Notes: generated by a model from the letters alone, not told the origin. Positions 24,390 to 38,400 are shown, counted from the stretch's first letter. The stretch: DNA of 64,000 bases from Bisporella sp. PMI_857 (GCA_021307315.1 JAJSPD010000003.1:930001-994000), one strand, 5' to 3'. Translations and numbers: made by a program.

Positions 24390-25245
24390 GTTATTGGCTA
24401 TCGGTGATGATCTTTCGGGTTGAAGGTAAATACAAAGTTGGAGGATATGAGGTGAGGCTGTTGGGTCGAAATTTCGTGTTTGTAGACAAAGTTCGTAGAG
24501 AGGAGGAATATATAGTTATTTATAGGTGAAGGATAATGTGACAGTTTAATATCAAGACGAATTTGCATTCCGGTAGGTCTCTTACGCTAGAATGGGCTTC
24601 CTCTTAGGCACAAGCTCAACAGTCTTATTTACCAACTCATAATGACCATTGTATAAATAGCCAGCGAGCTACCTTCTCCAAATATCTATCATTAAGGGAC
24701 TCAATCCTCAGATTCGTCTACACCTCTTGACACTAAGCCTACAACTTGAACTAAGCGAGCCCCCTGAATCCAGTAACCAGAAAGACGTAGGAAAGCTGTG
24801 ATCCTCAATCCAGCAGCTAATAATTCATAAATAAAATGTATGAGATTATTGGAGGCATTGATAGTGTTAAATCGAGCTAGGACAACACTAATCGCTGTGC
24901 ATGGAGAAGACCGAGAGAGTGTATCTTGTAAGAGATGCCATACAGACACCAGGCCATATTTAGAAGCAATAGTGAAATTTTGTCTTCAGCTAAGTGATTA
25001 TTTCATCTCTAGAGTAGAATAAACATTTCACAATCGGCCTGACGACAGGTCCTGCCTAACTTGTCAGACTTGGTGGGTTAGCCACTTATAAAACCTCACA
25101 TGTGGTGAACAACAACAAACTTGAAGACATAGCAACGCCCTTGCACTCTACACATTCAGGTCACCGTACTTCACTTATTCGCAGGCAAAACTTCGGAATC
25201 TTCGCTTCGCACTATTCGATATTCACCTAAACCACAACGATAACG
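24390..25245. other. Intergenic; one minus-strand open frame of unclear status
   Basis: A minus frame at 24701-24949 reads like protein (ELLAAGLRITAFLRLSGYW) but lacks an ATG and has no recognised family; it may be a fragment. The right end is the promoter of the next gene. Confidence 0.35.
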
Positions 25246-26383
25246 ATGGCTAAATCACCATCTCCTTCTCCTTCTCCCCCCAAGGGACCCCGCAAGGAAA
25301 GCTCAACACCATCGAAGGGTGGTCAAAACGCACGATCATCAAAGACCAAGCAAATAAAGGTCAAGAAAGAAGAAGTATCCAGGAAGAATATGAACCCTTA
25401 CAATAGTGGTGGAGGCTTCGGCATCACGCCTCCCCGAAATCCCATCAACGCAGGTACCTCCGCATCATGGAGCTCGAAGAACAACACCAACGCGCAGCGC
25501 TTCGACAGGCTGGAGAAGATGGCAGGCCACAGCGGGTTCAGTCAAAGTCCCGTCTTCCCACAGAATGTGATGGAGCTATTGAGGCATGAGAAGGAGTGGA
25601 CGGGCGATAAGGCGCAGGAGGAGCTGGGACGCTTGAAGCATGCCATTGAGAATCGGGAGGCGGCGGTCAAGACCGGTGTTGCTGTATGTTCTTTTTTCTT
25701 CTTCCTTACATTTGACCTTGAAGTCATTTCTCTATCGTTCTCACTTTTTAACATGTTCACTTGGGATGGAGGTATATGTTGACCTTGGGCAGGTTGGGGA
25801 ATTTCTGGATGGCAAAGCCACGGCTCCCGCGTTTCCAAGCGTCGCGAGTATTTGGGGCACCTCTCCTTCTGATGCCAGCGCCAAATCCATCTGGGCTCCT
25901 GGTGCAGAAAATGAACCCCGTGCTGCGTGGCCTACCGCTGCTGAGCTGAAGCATTACGGTGATGTGCGCGCAAGATCGGCCTTCCACCTCCCTCGTCACC
26001 TTCCACCACCTCGTTCACTCGTTGTTACGCCGGCTCAAGTGGTTCTCCTAATCAATAAGGGCATGTCTGAGGTTACGGCTTTATCATTCTTGGGAAGAAA
26101 TATGGGTGAGAGGATGGAGGAGCTGGGATTGCCTTGGGAGGAAAGAGAGGTTCTGACCAATTATTTGGCCGATCAAGAGGGAATCGTTGAGGAGACAAAG
26201 AAGATTGTTGGAGTGACTGGTGTTGTTTCTGCTGGTGCCAGTAGAGAGGGAGAGGGAAATGCAGATGGTAGGGTCGGTTTGGAAGGTGAGAGTGTGGAGG
26301 AGGAGGCCACGGAGGAGTTTGATGAGGCAGAGTTGAGGGGCATTGGTGCTTGGGATGAGCTTTTAGATGAGATTTATCGCTGA
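25246..26383 (+). CDS. Uncharacterised conserved-looking protein
   Basis: Two exons, 25246-25683 and 25793-26383, give 342 residues. The donor is GTATGT, and the acceptor TTGGGCAG gives KTGVA then VGEFLDGKA. An earlier AG at 25771 would also keep frame and add seven residues. The N-terminal 60 residues are Ser/Pro/Lys-rich and probably disordered and nuclear-targeted by basic runs (KTKQIKVKKEE). The middle holds a conserved-looking block (FPQNVMELLRHEKEWTGDKA) and a Trp/Pro-rich region (SIWGTSPSDASAKSIWAPG, AWPTAAELKHYGD). The C-terminus is acidic (EEEATEEFDEAE). I do not recognise a named domain. Good codon structure and a clean intron make it a real gene. Confidence 0.8.
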
Positions 26384-27137
26384 ATGGGCAATCTGAAGGA
26401 AGAATCAGTAATGTATTATAGGAGCCTCCGAGGCGTGAGACTAATTTGAAGCTTGTATAAGTGTTTCTTTATGCCTCGATTATCTAGATCAAACCTAAAG
26501 TACTCGCATCCTGACTTTGAAACAGGCCTGTATGCGTCTTACTCTATGATATAGGAATGTTACCTAGAAAGTGCACGATAGCTACCAATCGCCTAATCAT
26601 TTAATCTTGGCCTTGTGCAGTATTTATTTCTTCCAAGTCTGCTTACCAATGAGCGTTGCGTGATGCATATGCGTATAAAAAGGTAAATAAAGTTTATTAC
26701 AAACAGGACTTTGGTGAGGCGGGACTCACCTGACCCATGGGCCACTGCCCTTTTCCTTCTTTTTTAAAATTTTAGTCCTGTTTATTTAGCGTTGTTTTGT
26801 CGTTGTTCATAGCTGAGAGACAGAAGGTAGGCAAAATAACGAAGATCCAGGTGATAAAAGGAGATAGGTGCGTCAGGTAGCGTGAATAGAGTTTCTAAGG
26901 CTATTCGCCTGGATGAAGGAGTACATCCTGGTTATCGCTGACTGTTGCCATATCGAAAATCCTAAGAAATTTTGGTACTTGGTGCCATATCTCGATTCTA
27001 GAGCTTCGAAGCTAGCAGCACATCACGTGTTGACCCCTGGAACAAGCGAAAAAGTGCAAGGCTCGGCCTTCCCGACTAGGGAATATGTCAACATCCTTTG
27101 CTTTGAGCGTATGCAAGATAGGCTTAATATGGAAGAT
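26384..27137. other. Intergenic, no supported gene
   Basis: Nothing recognisable. A short plus frame at 26913-27191 starts with ATG but has no family resemblance. Confidence 0.45.
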
Positions 27138-27647
27138 TCATCTGTGGCACTCGATAGTTCCATTGGATTCTTGACTAGCAGAAGAGGCTAGGGAGGGTAT
27201 CAGCACCTCAATGCCACAGAGCCAGCTGAAGTTGACATACGCTGCATGATGTATAGGTTTTGAGGAAACCAAGAGAAAAAGGAACATAATTCTACAATCT
27301 ACTATATATAAATATGTACGTAGGATGTGCATTGACGTCAATGAACAAGACTTGATTGATGGTCTAATTTTGAGGCAAAGTCGTCCGCATACACTTAAAT
27401 GATACACATTAAAGCATGGAATTAGGGCCATTCCCAAGTTTTCTTTCTCTTCTAGCACTTGTATTTCAAGATCTCGCAAAATCTCCCAGACAAGATGTAT
27501 GGGTATCGATGTTATAACTGGGGAGTGGGAAGATGATTGCATATGAAACAGCCACCATTCGATATTGGCAACTTCGCGAATGCATTGACGTTTTGCATTC
27601 ATCTCCTTCAGCATCTTGGTGAGAATCAGCAAGGTCGTCCCTGCCAT
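27138..27647 (-). CDS. Hypothetical protein (weak)
   Basis: An ATG-started frame of 169 codons. The first half (MAGTTLLILTKMLKEMNAKR, then SIPIHLVWEILRDLEIQVLE) has helical, protein-like composition. The second half looks less convincing, and an intron near 27320 (ATATATAG) is possible. No signal peptide and no known domain. It may be only the first exon of a gene or a chance frame. Confidence 0.25.
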   Translation of the reverse strand: MAGTTLLILTKMLKEMNAKRQCIREVANIEWWLFHMQSSSHSPVITSIPIHLVWEILRDLEIQVLEEKENLGMALIPCFNVYHLSVCGRLCLKIRPSIKSCSLTSMHILRTYLYIVDCRIMFLFLLVSSKPIHHAAYVNFSWLCGIEVLIPSLASSASQESNGTIECHR

Positions 27648-29511
27648 GTTTCTCCTTGACAAAAGCAATTTAATACCAGACTAGAGCTTGGTTGTCGCTG
27701 CTACATAAGGTTCGCCGCCTTAACAAATGCCGCCGCCTTAAGGAGCCTTTTTTCGTTATCTGGAAAGTTCTTATCGGACCCCCACCGCCCTGTGTGTGGA
27801 ATCAGTGACTGAAGCACAAAAAGAAATTAAAGTACACAACGGAGACCGACTCCTTTCACCAAATATCTCACCGCGTCTCTTGTCATCCTCATTCCTCACG
27901 AGAGTTCTCAATCAGCGGTGTGACAACCGTGTTCGCCTTGCTTTCGTTTGGAATTCCTCTTTTTCCGTTATTTTGCTTGCCCCACAGCAATAGCACGCCT
28001 TGTGTCAAGTTTCGCTGCAACTTTGTGACCCTGTGACCGTGCAACCGTGCGGCTGACATCGATTTCGAGATATTGTTTCTTGTGAGAGTTCTGGATCATA
28101 TTTTGTCACGATGCAAGGAGTTATGGCAGGAGTTCGTCGTCCAACTCGTCCTGGAACCCGGGAGAGAGGAATGACGTATAGCATGTCAAATGTGCGTAGA
28201 TTGTTTTCTTTTGGAGTCTCCTTTGCTGGCTTGGCTTGCCTGCCATGTTGCTACTTTCTGCATTGGAATTTCCCTTCTGGCATTGTCTCATCTTGTCATG
28301 ATGCTTAGCATAGTTGCTGGCACGCACGTGTTTATAGTCGGGTGAGGACAAGAGCGCAACTTTGATAGCGGTGAAGGGCCAGTGGATCTCAGCAGGATGA
28401 AGGACCCGTCCTTCGGCGAAACGGGTGTAGTATCCCGGTAGCCCGAGGCTGGGAGCGGCTTAAGTTTGAGGAACCGGTGACACTGAGAGCTTCCATTCCA
28501 TATGTTGTTTGCCTGTCTGAAAAGAAGCTTGGGAGGGAACTGTATCGGGTCTCGTGGATGGGCTGCTCATTTGAAGTCAGTCTCTGATTCAGCTGGAGAA
28601 GAGACTTCACGATGGCTTCTTTCTGACCCTTTGTTTGTTCTCTCTCCTCGCGTATCAGCGTTTTGTAGTGGAATGTAATCGCTATTTCAATGGTAAGCCA
28701 TATGGCGTGGTTCCCATAAAAAGATTGCGAGCGTGGGTGTGCATGAACCAGCTGATGGAGCATATGCATGCATCGAGAACACTGAGTTGGCTAGAAGGCA
28801 GAGATTGCCAGATAGATGATTCGCATTCGAGTTGATGAAGGGGATGGTGAACACACAGTTCAAGTGGATGTGTAACTATTCGGAGAAGTTTGCATACTGC
28901 CCGCCTGCTCTCCAGTGTTGATGTTGGTGTTGTTGTTGCCGTATGATGTGTCCGGGCAGGTTAGTGGTACGGCCTCCTCACTGCAGGGACCTAGGTATCC
29001 GGCAATGAGAGAGAGTGTGGCCATGATTGATAGTCAGGCCATAACAATAGATGGCGGGGTAAAGCGTAGCCTTGTGCGGGGCTTCCTCAGGGGCCCTGGC
29101 GCTGGGTTTGATCGCGGAAGCTTATTCCCAGTGGACCTCTAGTGATGCCTGCTCATCAAGCCACAATAAATTTTGGTGTCCCAAAATTCTTCAACTTTCA
29201 ACTGTCGACTTCCCCCTATCCCCCAGAACATCGAGCAATCATCTTCTCTACGTGGCCGAGACACCTTCGCAGACCTGCATCTTATAGACGACCATCTCTT
29301 AGTTACGCCTTGACACACCAATTCTGGTGTGTTAAGGCTGGATCTGGAGCAGCGTGTCCCTCTAATTCAATCCGTTCAATTCCGAGGTCAACTTTCAGAC
29401 TCACGCGATCACTCCCCCATCCCATTTCCGCCACTCTTTTCCAGATTTTTCTGCTCAATTTTCTTCTAAAACCTTCAATTCATCCCCGCGCACAATTGCT
29501 ATCATCAAATC
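27648..29511. other. Intergenic, including the 5' leader of the PFK-2/FBPase-2 gene
   Basis: A plus frame from 28111 (MQGVMAGVRRPTRPGTRERG) could be a first exon with donor GTGCGT at 28192, but no downstream exon could be joined. A minus-strand frame (28389-28769) overlaps it. The last few hundred bases are pyrimidine-rich, as expected of a fungal core promoter and leader. Confidence 0.35.
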
Positions 29512-31294
29512 ATGCTGGACGTGCCGATCAAGAGCCGCACCACTAACGGCGTGGGCGTACAGGTCGAGGATACGCGAATCTGTGTGGTTATGGTAGGCCT
29601 CCCCGCTCGCGGCAAGTCCCTCATTGCGCAAAAGGGTATGTAAATTTCACCAGCTCTTCACTTAGTTCTACACTCTCTACAAGCTTAGATCTGACGTTCT
29701 GGAGTAGCCACTCGTTATTTGAGATGGCTCTCGGTTGACGCAAAGGTCTTCAATGTCGGTAATTACCGCCGCCATGATACCCCCCAGCCTACTGCCGACT
29801 TCTTTGATACGGGTAATGTTGAGGGCGAGCGTATGCGACGTGCTGCTGCCGAAGCCGCTGTTAAGGACATGATTGCGTGGTTCAAAAATGATAATGGAGT
29901 AATCGCATTTTTAGATGCAACCAATTCCACCAAGGAGCGTCGCCGCTGGATCAAAAACACTTGTGATAACGAAGGAATTGAGACCTTGTTCGTGGAATCA
30001 AAGTGCGACGACGAGGATCTTATTATGAGCAACATCTTGGAGGTCAAAACTACGTCGCCTGACTACGTTGGCCAAGATCCAGAGGAAGCCGCCAAGGACT
30101 TTCGCAACCGTATTCGAAACTACGAGAAAGTCTATCAGACAATTGATGAGGAAGAGAATGATTTGACATATGTGAAGCTCATGAACGTCGGCAAACAAAC
30201 CATTATCAACCTCATTCAAGATTATCTACAGAGTCGTGTCGTATATTATCTCATGAATTTGCATATCAAGCGCCGTTCAATTTGGCTCTCTCGTGTAAGG
30301 ACTCACATCTAACCCTAAACCCAATCTAATTCGAATTAGCATGGCGAATCCGAGTTCAACCTTGATGGCAAGATCGGTGGCGATGCTAACCTTTCCCCCC
30401 GTGGTGAGCTATATGCTAGAAAGCTGCCCGAGCTTGTATTAAAGTCTGTTGGTGTAAGTAATGTGTTCCTGAAACTATGAATCAAACTGCGAAAATATAC
30501 GAGTACTAAATGACTATCACAGGATGGCCGTCCTTTGACCGTCTGGACTTCCACTCTCAAGCGCACCATTGCTACCGCTCGATTTCTCCCTCAAACTTAC
30601 AATCAACTTCAGTGGAAGGCTCTGGACGAATTAGATGCTGGCGTTTGCGATTGTCTTACTTATAAGGAAATTCAAGAACAGTATCCTGATGACTTTAATG
30701 CCCGTGATGAAGACAAGTACAACTATCGCTACAGGGGTGGGGAGTCGTAAGTTTGACCCTTATCTCGAATTGACAGCGTAGCGATAGCTTCTATCGCTTC
30801 TTGCCAACAAAAAATGCCCTGATACTAATTGCATTAGGTATCGTGATGTTGTCGTTCGCCTTGAGCCCATCATCATGGAGCTCGAGCGGTCTGAGGATAT
30901 TCTAATCGTAACTCACCAAGCTGTTCTTCGCTGCATATACGCTTATTTCATGGAAAAGACACAAGCGGAGTCTCCTTGGATGAATGTTCCACTCCATACG
31001 CTCATCAAGCTTACTCCACGTGCCTATGGTACTCAAGAGGAACGCTACGATGCCAAGATTCCTGCCGTCTCCACCTGGCGAGGCAAGGGAAGTATTGCCA
31101 AGCACGAGGACCCAATTGATGCTGCCATCAGTATCGGTGCTGAGGCAAATGATACAGGCAAAAAGCTTGATATACCCGTCAACGCTTCTCTAGCTAAGCT
31201 TACACTCATTGATGGTGCTGCCGATGCTAAGGAGGCATCCAAGGACAAGGAAACCGCCCCAATAATCTCCGTTTCTGCTGACGCCTCCACTTGA
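29512..31294 (+). CDS. 6-phosphofructo-2-kinase/fructose-2,6-bisphosphatase
   Basis: Five exons, 29512-29635, 29705-30294, 30340-30453, 30523-30746 and 30838-31294, give 502 residues. All four introns are GT-AG. The kinase P-loop GLPARGKS is at residues 29-36, followed by [20 protein letters not shown] and the DFFDTGN and ATNSTKERR motifs. The phosphatase half keeps RHGES at 238-242, ELDAG and the second catalytic histidine in VTHQAVLRC (His377). Both active sites therefore look intact, so the enzyme should both make and remove fructose-2,6-bisphosphate, the activator of phosphofructokinase-1 and inhibitor of gluconeogenesis, in the cytosol. The tail after residue 420 is Ala/Lys/Asp-rich and variable. 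It is shorter at both ends than the yeast enzymes. Confidence 0.96.
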
Positions 31295-33135
31295 ACTCTC
31301 GATCTCTTATTCTGCATCTCGTTTTCGGAGCTGGGTTATCTAACATGGGTATCTGGGAATACGAATGGAATGGATCCTATGGTCGGATGGGCTAGCATAG
31401 AATAGGTTTTATTTCCAATCATGACTTTAACGATGATATGGCTGGGCTGGGCTGGGCTGGCTATCAGAGGGGATGGCTATTATATGGACACTCGCATAGC
31501 GATATGGCGTTCACACTGCTTGAGGTCGCTTCTGACAACAAGCCTGTAATGGATTCGGCAGGATTTATCATATAAGGAAACAGCTGGCCGGTTAGCTAGC
31601 TGGTCATGGACCAAAAATGGACGATTTTACTCTATGCTGTGATGCTTTTAGGTTGGAGTTATTGTGCTACTCTCAAGGCGCCATGTTGTGCGAGATATTT
31701 GCTCTATCATCGGAAGCGTAAGTAAAACACACCAGACGATCAAAAAGAGCATTATAAGATGGTTGCGTAAGGTAGTTGTATCCTTCACCACTTTTACCTA
31801 ATTCTTCATTGTTGTAGTTCGTCAATTCCAAAGTTAGCGATGTTTTTCTTTGTTATTTTACTCAATCACCCCATCAGCAGGCCTTTGAGCCTTGTAACAG
31901 CAAGAACGATTTTAACAGAGTTTATAAGTCACGGAACCCCCCCCACAAAAAAAAAGAGAGAAAGAGATAGAGAATTGAAATAGCAGCATGAATCTCGGAT
32001 TGTAATTTCACATTTAACCTTCAAATAAGGCTATTCGCTGGAATACATGTGATGTGTGATCGATTCATTAGGGCGCTCAAGAGAAGAGAAGATGTTCCAC
32101 AGGTGAAATTCATGATCTCTATCAGTTTAGCTCTAGCAGTAAGTATGCACTCAGCAACAAAAATTATGTAGCTAGAAGTTATTGCATCTTGATAGTTCTT
32201 AGAACACCAACTTGTAATGAAATCTTGGGCTATGCCTAGTAGAGAGTCCCTGATAAGCATGATCCAGTAATTATGAATCTCTACCTCGGTTTTCTACCAT
32301 GTTGCCTGTTCCTCCAGCATGGAGATTTAGCTAATTTACATATAGATGGGCGGGCATTATTTATACACCGAAACGCAAGTCGCGCTAAGGACTTGGTTTA
32401 GCACAATGAAGCTTGGTAATGCCTCGTTTGGGGATAATTTATCACTGTACCGTGTCCCTGTTTAGTCTATGATTTATATATACGGGTAGCCTCATGTCAA
32501 GTTACCGATAAAAAAACAAGGCAAGACAAAATGCAGAACACGTAGTACCCGGCTTTCATGTAGCAGATTGATGTGATGATAGACCCTTCCTCTCTCTTCA
32601 AGGTCAAGATTTCTACCATGGTATGTATGTACAGAATGCAAGCTATTGGGTTCTGCGTGGAATGGGATCTTCTATGAGCAGGCAGCAAGGAACTAAATGA
32701 TGACAGATATACTGTTAGTCATGCCTTTTAATACAGCAAATCTCGCATGGGAATATTCTCACGGAATTTCCCATTTCCGTCTTTGGACCTGAGCAGTCGC
32801 TGCTTTATCCTGAGCTGTGCCCTAAGCCCCGAGCATGCCGCCGAACCAGCCGGAGTCTGCGCAGGGGATCCTTTTCCGGCCCCTAAGAATCGGGTATTGT
32901 TTCCACGTCCGTCTATAAATCAATTTTGTAGATGCCTACTATCCTAAACATAGCTACCTCTTTAAACCCATCGGGATTTCGTTACGGCGTCCGTTCTCGC
33001 TCCCCTATCACACTTATCAAGGGGCGATGTTCGAAAGCGTCAACATTTCGGCGATATAACCTTAATACTATACCCACCACATCAACCGATCAAGGTCCGA
33101 AACGAGACGGCGATCACTGTATTCCAATAAGATCC
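31295..33135. other. Intergenic (convergent 3' flanks)
   Basis: AT-rich DNA with a short GGGCT repeat at 31441-31461 and a small A-tract near 31950. No frame is convincing. Confidence 0.5.
31441..31461. repeat. (GGGCT)n pentanucleotide repeat, about four units
   Basis: Four tandem copies just downstream of the PFK-2/FBPase-2 stop codon. Simple repeat, no known role. Confidence 0.8.
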
Positions 33136-35484
33136 CTAAACAATGCGAATAGTCCGGTCGCTGACACCATCAAACATGGCTGTGCTATAGATCTTAAAGA
33201 ACCCTATCCGCCTAAACGTTTCAGGCTCCTTTTCTCGCAAGATTAATAATCCTTCCACCGGGAGCCTTTTGCGATTCTCATAGTTCAGCACACTCATTGC
33301 CAGACAACATACTTTCGTTTTTTCCGGTTCGAGGTCAGGCTCCTCGACATCAAAGTTGGCTTCTCCGCAAATATAGGATATGCCCTGCTCGGGATCCAAA
33401 AGAAATGTATCAGTCAGGTCCCCAGGATCAGCCCACCGCCAATCCAACTCGATCATGCGAGCCTCCAGTACTAATAACCCGCATCTTACCGGCTCGAAAT
33501 GGAACTTGGCAGGAGCAGCGACGTTTCGGTACTCGACGTCGCAAGACAGAATTCGGAAATGGAACTCGTCTCTTGGGTCCCCGCCCTCGGCGGGGTCTAC
33601 CACAGGTCCGTCCATGGAAGCCCAGCTCCAGGTTGGAGCGCGGTATTCGGTTGACCGCGGGTATAGCGGGTTGGTGGGGTCGTCTTTCCCGGGACGTGAC
33701 ATAGTACTCTGCGGATCGCGGTGCCACTGAAGGTCAAGGAACAGATGCTCTTTCCAAAGTCCAGCGAGGTAGGTCCATCCCGATTCTTTGGCAATTTCGA
33801 AAGCGATAGCAGAAATTGCCGCTAGTTTGTCCCGACCGTACGTCAGTTTTCGAGATGTGTATTCACTCCGGATATCAAGCCAAGCTTGTCGGAGCCCGCC
33901 ATTCGAAGCCATGCCTTTAGATTCGCCGAAGTTGCCATGTGAGAGAATGCGTGGAAACATGAGCGGCGCATCTGGTGGACCACTCGGATTCCTCTCGCAA
34001 GCCTGACAGCTCCACTTCAGGCCATTGTAAGAGTATACTAGATTGCGGGCGGAAAGAATCCTCTCTTGCAATGTCCATGCTCGGGAATTGATGGGGTCTC
34101 TGAAAGGCTTGTAGTATGACCGATATCCAACAGATAGATACTCGACTGTTCCATGCTTGGTCATGACTGGGATGTCAAAGGGGTCGACGAAGAAATTCGG
34201 CGACTCGGTTACCCTGAGAAAGCCGTCAATTGAGGACGAAGCGTTGGCAGCAATGATCGTAACCGCGCTATCGTGATATATCGTCCCCATGACCGCAATT
34301 TCGTCTTTCATATCGTCTCCTGCATCCTGGACAATACATAGAGCGTCTACCCAGAGATACGTGTATCCGAGGCGCCGTGTAACCTCTATGGCATCGATTA
34401 TAGTTTTCGGTAGTCGCGACAGGTCCAGGCTGGAGCACTTTTCTTCCAGCGTTGCTTTCGTGAGCACATACGTCTGATTCACTCCCCAGACATAGCTGAG
34501 TGCGACATACTTGATCTCTTGAGGAAGGGAACGATGAATGACAACCCTAGGCCCTTGGGGATGGCTTATATTGATAAGATATCTTGGTATGCGAGACAGG
34601 GCGACGGAGTCGGTTCCCGTAGGGGGTGAATTCAACCGAGGCTCCTCTGACTTGAATTGGCACTTTTCATGCTGTTCACATTCTTTAATCCAAGTTTTGG
34701 CAAGTTGGAAGCACTGATCTGAAGCCAGATTATTGGCTCCAGGAAGCGAAGAAAACAGTCTTGACTGTGTGGGTCCTAGATATGGTCAGCAATGACTTCA
34801 ACTCATACCATTAAGCTAACTTTGCCCACCTAGTTTGGAAAATGCTTCGAAAGTCAGTTGCACCGCTTTGTCTCCTTTCAAATCTGGTAGCAAGTTCCCA
34901 CCTTCTGTTTCACGGGATTGCCATGAGAGCTCAAGAGCTACTTCAATCATGGTGTACACGTCCAGACTGTTTCTTTTGATGAAAGCTACTTCAATGAAGA
35001 GCATTCCGGGATTTTTTTCAAAATCTTGGAGACTCAGTGTCCACTCACGGCTGGATTGATCGTCATCTTTCGATGAGCCGCTTTCGCTCTCACTCCCAGG
35101 CCCATCAGTTTCTAATCCCTCCACTTCAACATCACCCTGCTCAACACCCATACTACTCCCATCAGAATGGCTTCCATTCCAATGATCATACCAGTAGTCC
35201 AGATGGGCCGCGGTCAAAATACCGCTCAGTAGACTTTGGCACCATCTGCAGCGTGCCAAGGCGGAGACATAAAAATCTTGGCTCAAGCGACTATATTTCA
35301 GACTCACACTTTGGCATTGATTTGGAGAGGATAACAGTCTCTGATGCAGTTCGGCTGTGAATACCTCATTTTGACAAAACCAACATAGTTCAGCCTCCTG
35401 GCGCCTTTCCGAGGATGCCTCATCTAGTTGGCCATTCGCTGAAATTGAGTGCGGCGGCTGTTTGTTGCCGTGGCGAGAAAGCAT
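33136..35484 (-). CDS. HET-domain protein (heterokaryon incompatibility family)
   Basis: Two exons, 34830-35484 and 33136-34775, give 764 residues. The intron (GTGGGC...ATCTAG) joins AFSKLG to PTQSRLFSSLPG. The N-terminal part has a Cys pair (LCWFCQN, RCRWCQS), then an acidic Ser-rich stretch. The HET domain starts near residue 305 with YVALSYVWG, followed by TIIDAIEVTRRLGYTYLWVD, ALCIVQD, MGTIYHDSAVTIIAA and, further on, SRAWTLQERILSARNLVY, all hallmarks in the usual order. The region just before it (WIKECEQHEKC) is typical of large HET proteins. HET proteins take part in allorecognition and regulated cell death when unlike hyphae fuse. The specific partner is unknown. The gene stands alone. 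Confidence 0.94.
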
Positions 35485-38400
35485 TGAAAATAAAGGGAGA
35501 AGAGAATCGTAAATTGTAGGGGAATAACTTGATTGAATTTAAGATCGTGCGAGGCTGCAATGGAAGAAGAATAGAAGCCCGCGGCTCTAATTAATGTTAC
35601 ACATCTCAAATTAATGGGGACTGATTAGGCCGGAGTAGGAGAGATACTTACTATATGCATAAACTCGCACACAAATTCTCCTTATGGCCTTTTCGCTTAG
35701 TCTTTATAAATTTTGTATAGACAGGCGGACGGGGATAACTGTGTATGAGTTATGGCTGGCACGGATTGTGAATGCGTAATGGGGACAGATATGGGATCCC
35801 TGGCTGGGAAAAGGTGGGTGAGCAATCCTGAGCAGGCCTGAGCAAAGGCGGCGTTAGTCACGTGAGCATGGGATTGGAAAGCTTGAGCATTCTAGTGGTA
35901 TAGCAGGTTGTACTAAAGCAATCAGAAAGTAGGCAGACCTGGAACAGATATTTCTTTGCTCAAAATTCGCTTTTAGATCATATTTATCAAATGTATGCCT
36001 CTCTATAATTTAGATCCATCTATATATTGCAGAATTCTGAAAATTAACCAAGATATCGCATCAATGAACTTCTACGAATGTGATAACATTTTTTATGCTA
36101 GCTATTTTTCTGTGCATCATAGACTATTTAAGAACTATTATTTGTCGTTTCTTTTAGTTCTTTGCTAAATGCCTGCAAGAAAAGCAACAGTCAGGCTAAT
36201 GATGAAAATGCAAAGTGTGCTGTACCAAGCTCTTATTGCTATGTAGGTCTCCAAAACTTAAAATACCTTTGAAATACTACCCATCTGCATGGCAGCATGA
36301 GCGAACATGGGTTAACTAGTATCGGCCTTTCATTTCTAGAACTCCAGGCCACAGCTAGGTTCGTGGCAGCAATACAACAATTGAGAACAACTAGTATTTA
36401 ACTTTCTTTGAACCTATACATGAAATTGGTACGGCAACTTCTACTAGCCTTTCATTCTTTATAAATTTCAGTCCCGAATTCATATTTGCATAGAATTCCT
36501 TTGCAACGTGATTAATAATCTCAAACCCATGTCCTGCACCTTGGCTACAAGACAACGATCGCACTTCATATGGGCTACAGACTAGTTGCTACATGTATGA
36601 CTTTTTTATATACGCACTCTCAGGTCTCCGAAGGACGAAAATATGCCTTACAGCACGATTTTCAATATTCACTTGAAGTACAGAGTCTCTCAAGTTGCTC
36701 TAATAGGAAACTAGAAAACTTTCTTGCCCAAAGTATAAAGGAGACGATGATCGATAGCGAAGTGTCGTTTTGCTGCAGGTGCATGGCCGACCGTAATCAG
36801 TCTACGCATGTGGCAAATACTGAAGGGATAATTAGTGCTCGTCCGTTACATTAGCAGGTAGTAATCTGAGGTCATTTTAACAGCGAGTGAATCAAGGCTA
36901 CGGAAGTCTGAAATCTGATGTATAACAAAAGACCCCGAACACGGCTTGCGTATATACCATGATTGAAAACAACAAACTCTTGGCAGTGGCCATTCATGTG
37001 CTGATAATATTTACACAAGGAGCTTCGCTGTTAAGCTTGAGTAAGTCTTTGAAGGGCAATAAGAAACAAGTTGCCGCATCAAGCCCTGCTCTGTTTAATA
37101 TTATCCATTTCTCCAAACACTCATCCTTGAGCTTTTTCGAAGAACATCCAACGCAGTCACAGGCTTGCCATCCCTCCCCGGTATATCTTCTTACAAGTCG
37201 CTTCAGCTCCCTATCAGCAATTACTTAACGCAATCCTGATTTCACTCCTTTGTACTTCAAGAGTTGAATTTAACTTGCCCCATTGGTTCATGTGAGATAA
37301 GATGTAGGGCCAAAGCACTCCATAAGGCCGCGTCCTAAAGTCATGAAGCGTGTGGAGATATAGTATAGGGTCGACTGATTTTAGGTAGATTGTTTGACTG
37401 TGGCCGGCCGGTGCACTGTTAGGAAGTGTATGCTTGAATTCCAGAATAATTGACAAGGGAAGACAAGGAGGCGTGGATTAGCTGACTCAATGTCCTTTTC
37501 CATGCTTCAGAGATGTTGGAGCAAAGATAGTTAAGGGAAGGCATGTCACAAGGCTAACAATGATTTGAAGAAAAACAGATACAGGGAGCACTACAGCCTG
37601 CATGCTCGGGCTTCTAGGCTCAGATCTAGGCTTTCCTTTAAAAAAGTATTAATCGAATTATGGATTTTGGTTTTATACAGATTCGTACCCTGTTTCCAGG
37701 ATACAATAGTGAATCTGTCGAAAGGAATATGACTAGGGAACTTTCAAGTATAGAAGCTTGTGGCTTGATATCTATGATTCCTGTGATGGTTATTAGTAGG
37801 CGTAAAGTTGTGAAAACAATAATGTTATAGATCTAAAGACTTTTCAGAACATATATATATTTAAAGGAGCCCTGATTACATTTCCCTTGATTGATAATGC
37901 ATTATGATTCTTACCAACTCTTATGCTCCATCCAACACATTTCAGTTGCTCTTCATCAGAAAGAGGTCAATGTTATTTGCTCTGAATACTCCATATGTAA
38001 TGGACTTATTCAAGGGTCGATCACATTAATAGGCGCGATTTCACGTACGATGAGTTATGCTTCTACTTCCGCCTTTCCCAATCTTGATACCAAGGTTGCT
38101 CCTCTCCCAACATTCATTTACATCCACCATTATGGGGTTGGCCAAGGGGAAGCTAGTTATGATGCAATGTCAATGCGGTAGTGAACTTCCTTTGAGAGAA
38201 AAAATAAACGAAACCATCTCAAAGTTGCGACGCTGGAGTCGCAAAAAATATGGGGGTGATCAGACTCAGGATAAAGCAAGAAACAAGACCTCGGGATGTC
38301 CCGCTTTAGTTCTGTATCCACATATGCGGATGCCCACATCTTTTTCTCCCTCCTACTGTAAACGCTTTTACCTGCGATCTTGGCTCCTGAATGTTCCGTG

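Noticed and set aside
30307..30321. Telomere-like AACCCTAAACCC
   Set aside because: Only about one and a half units, and it lies within an intron of the PFK-2/FBPase-2 gene near the branch region.
32932..34477. Plus-strand frames opposite the HET gene
   Set aside because: They are antisense to a well-supported coding region and carry no recognised motif.
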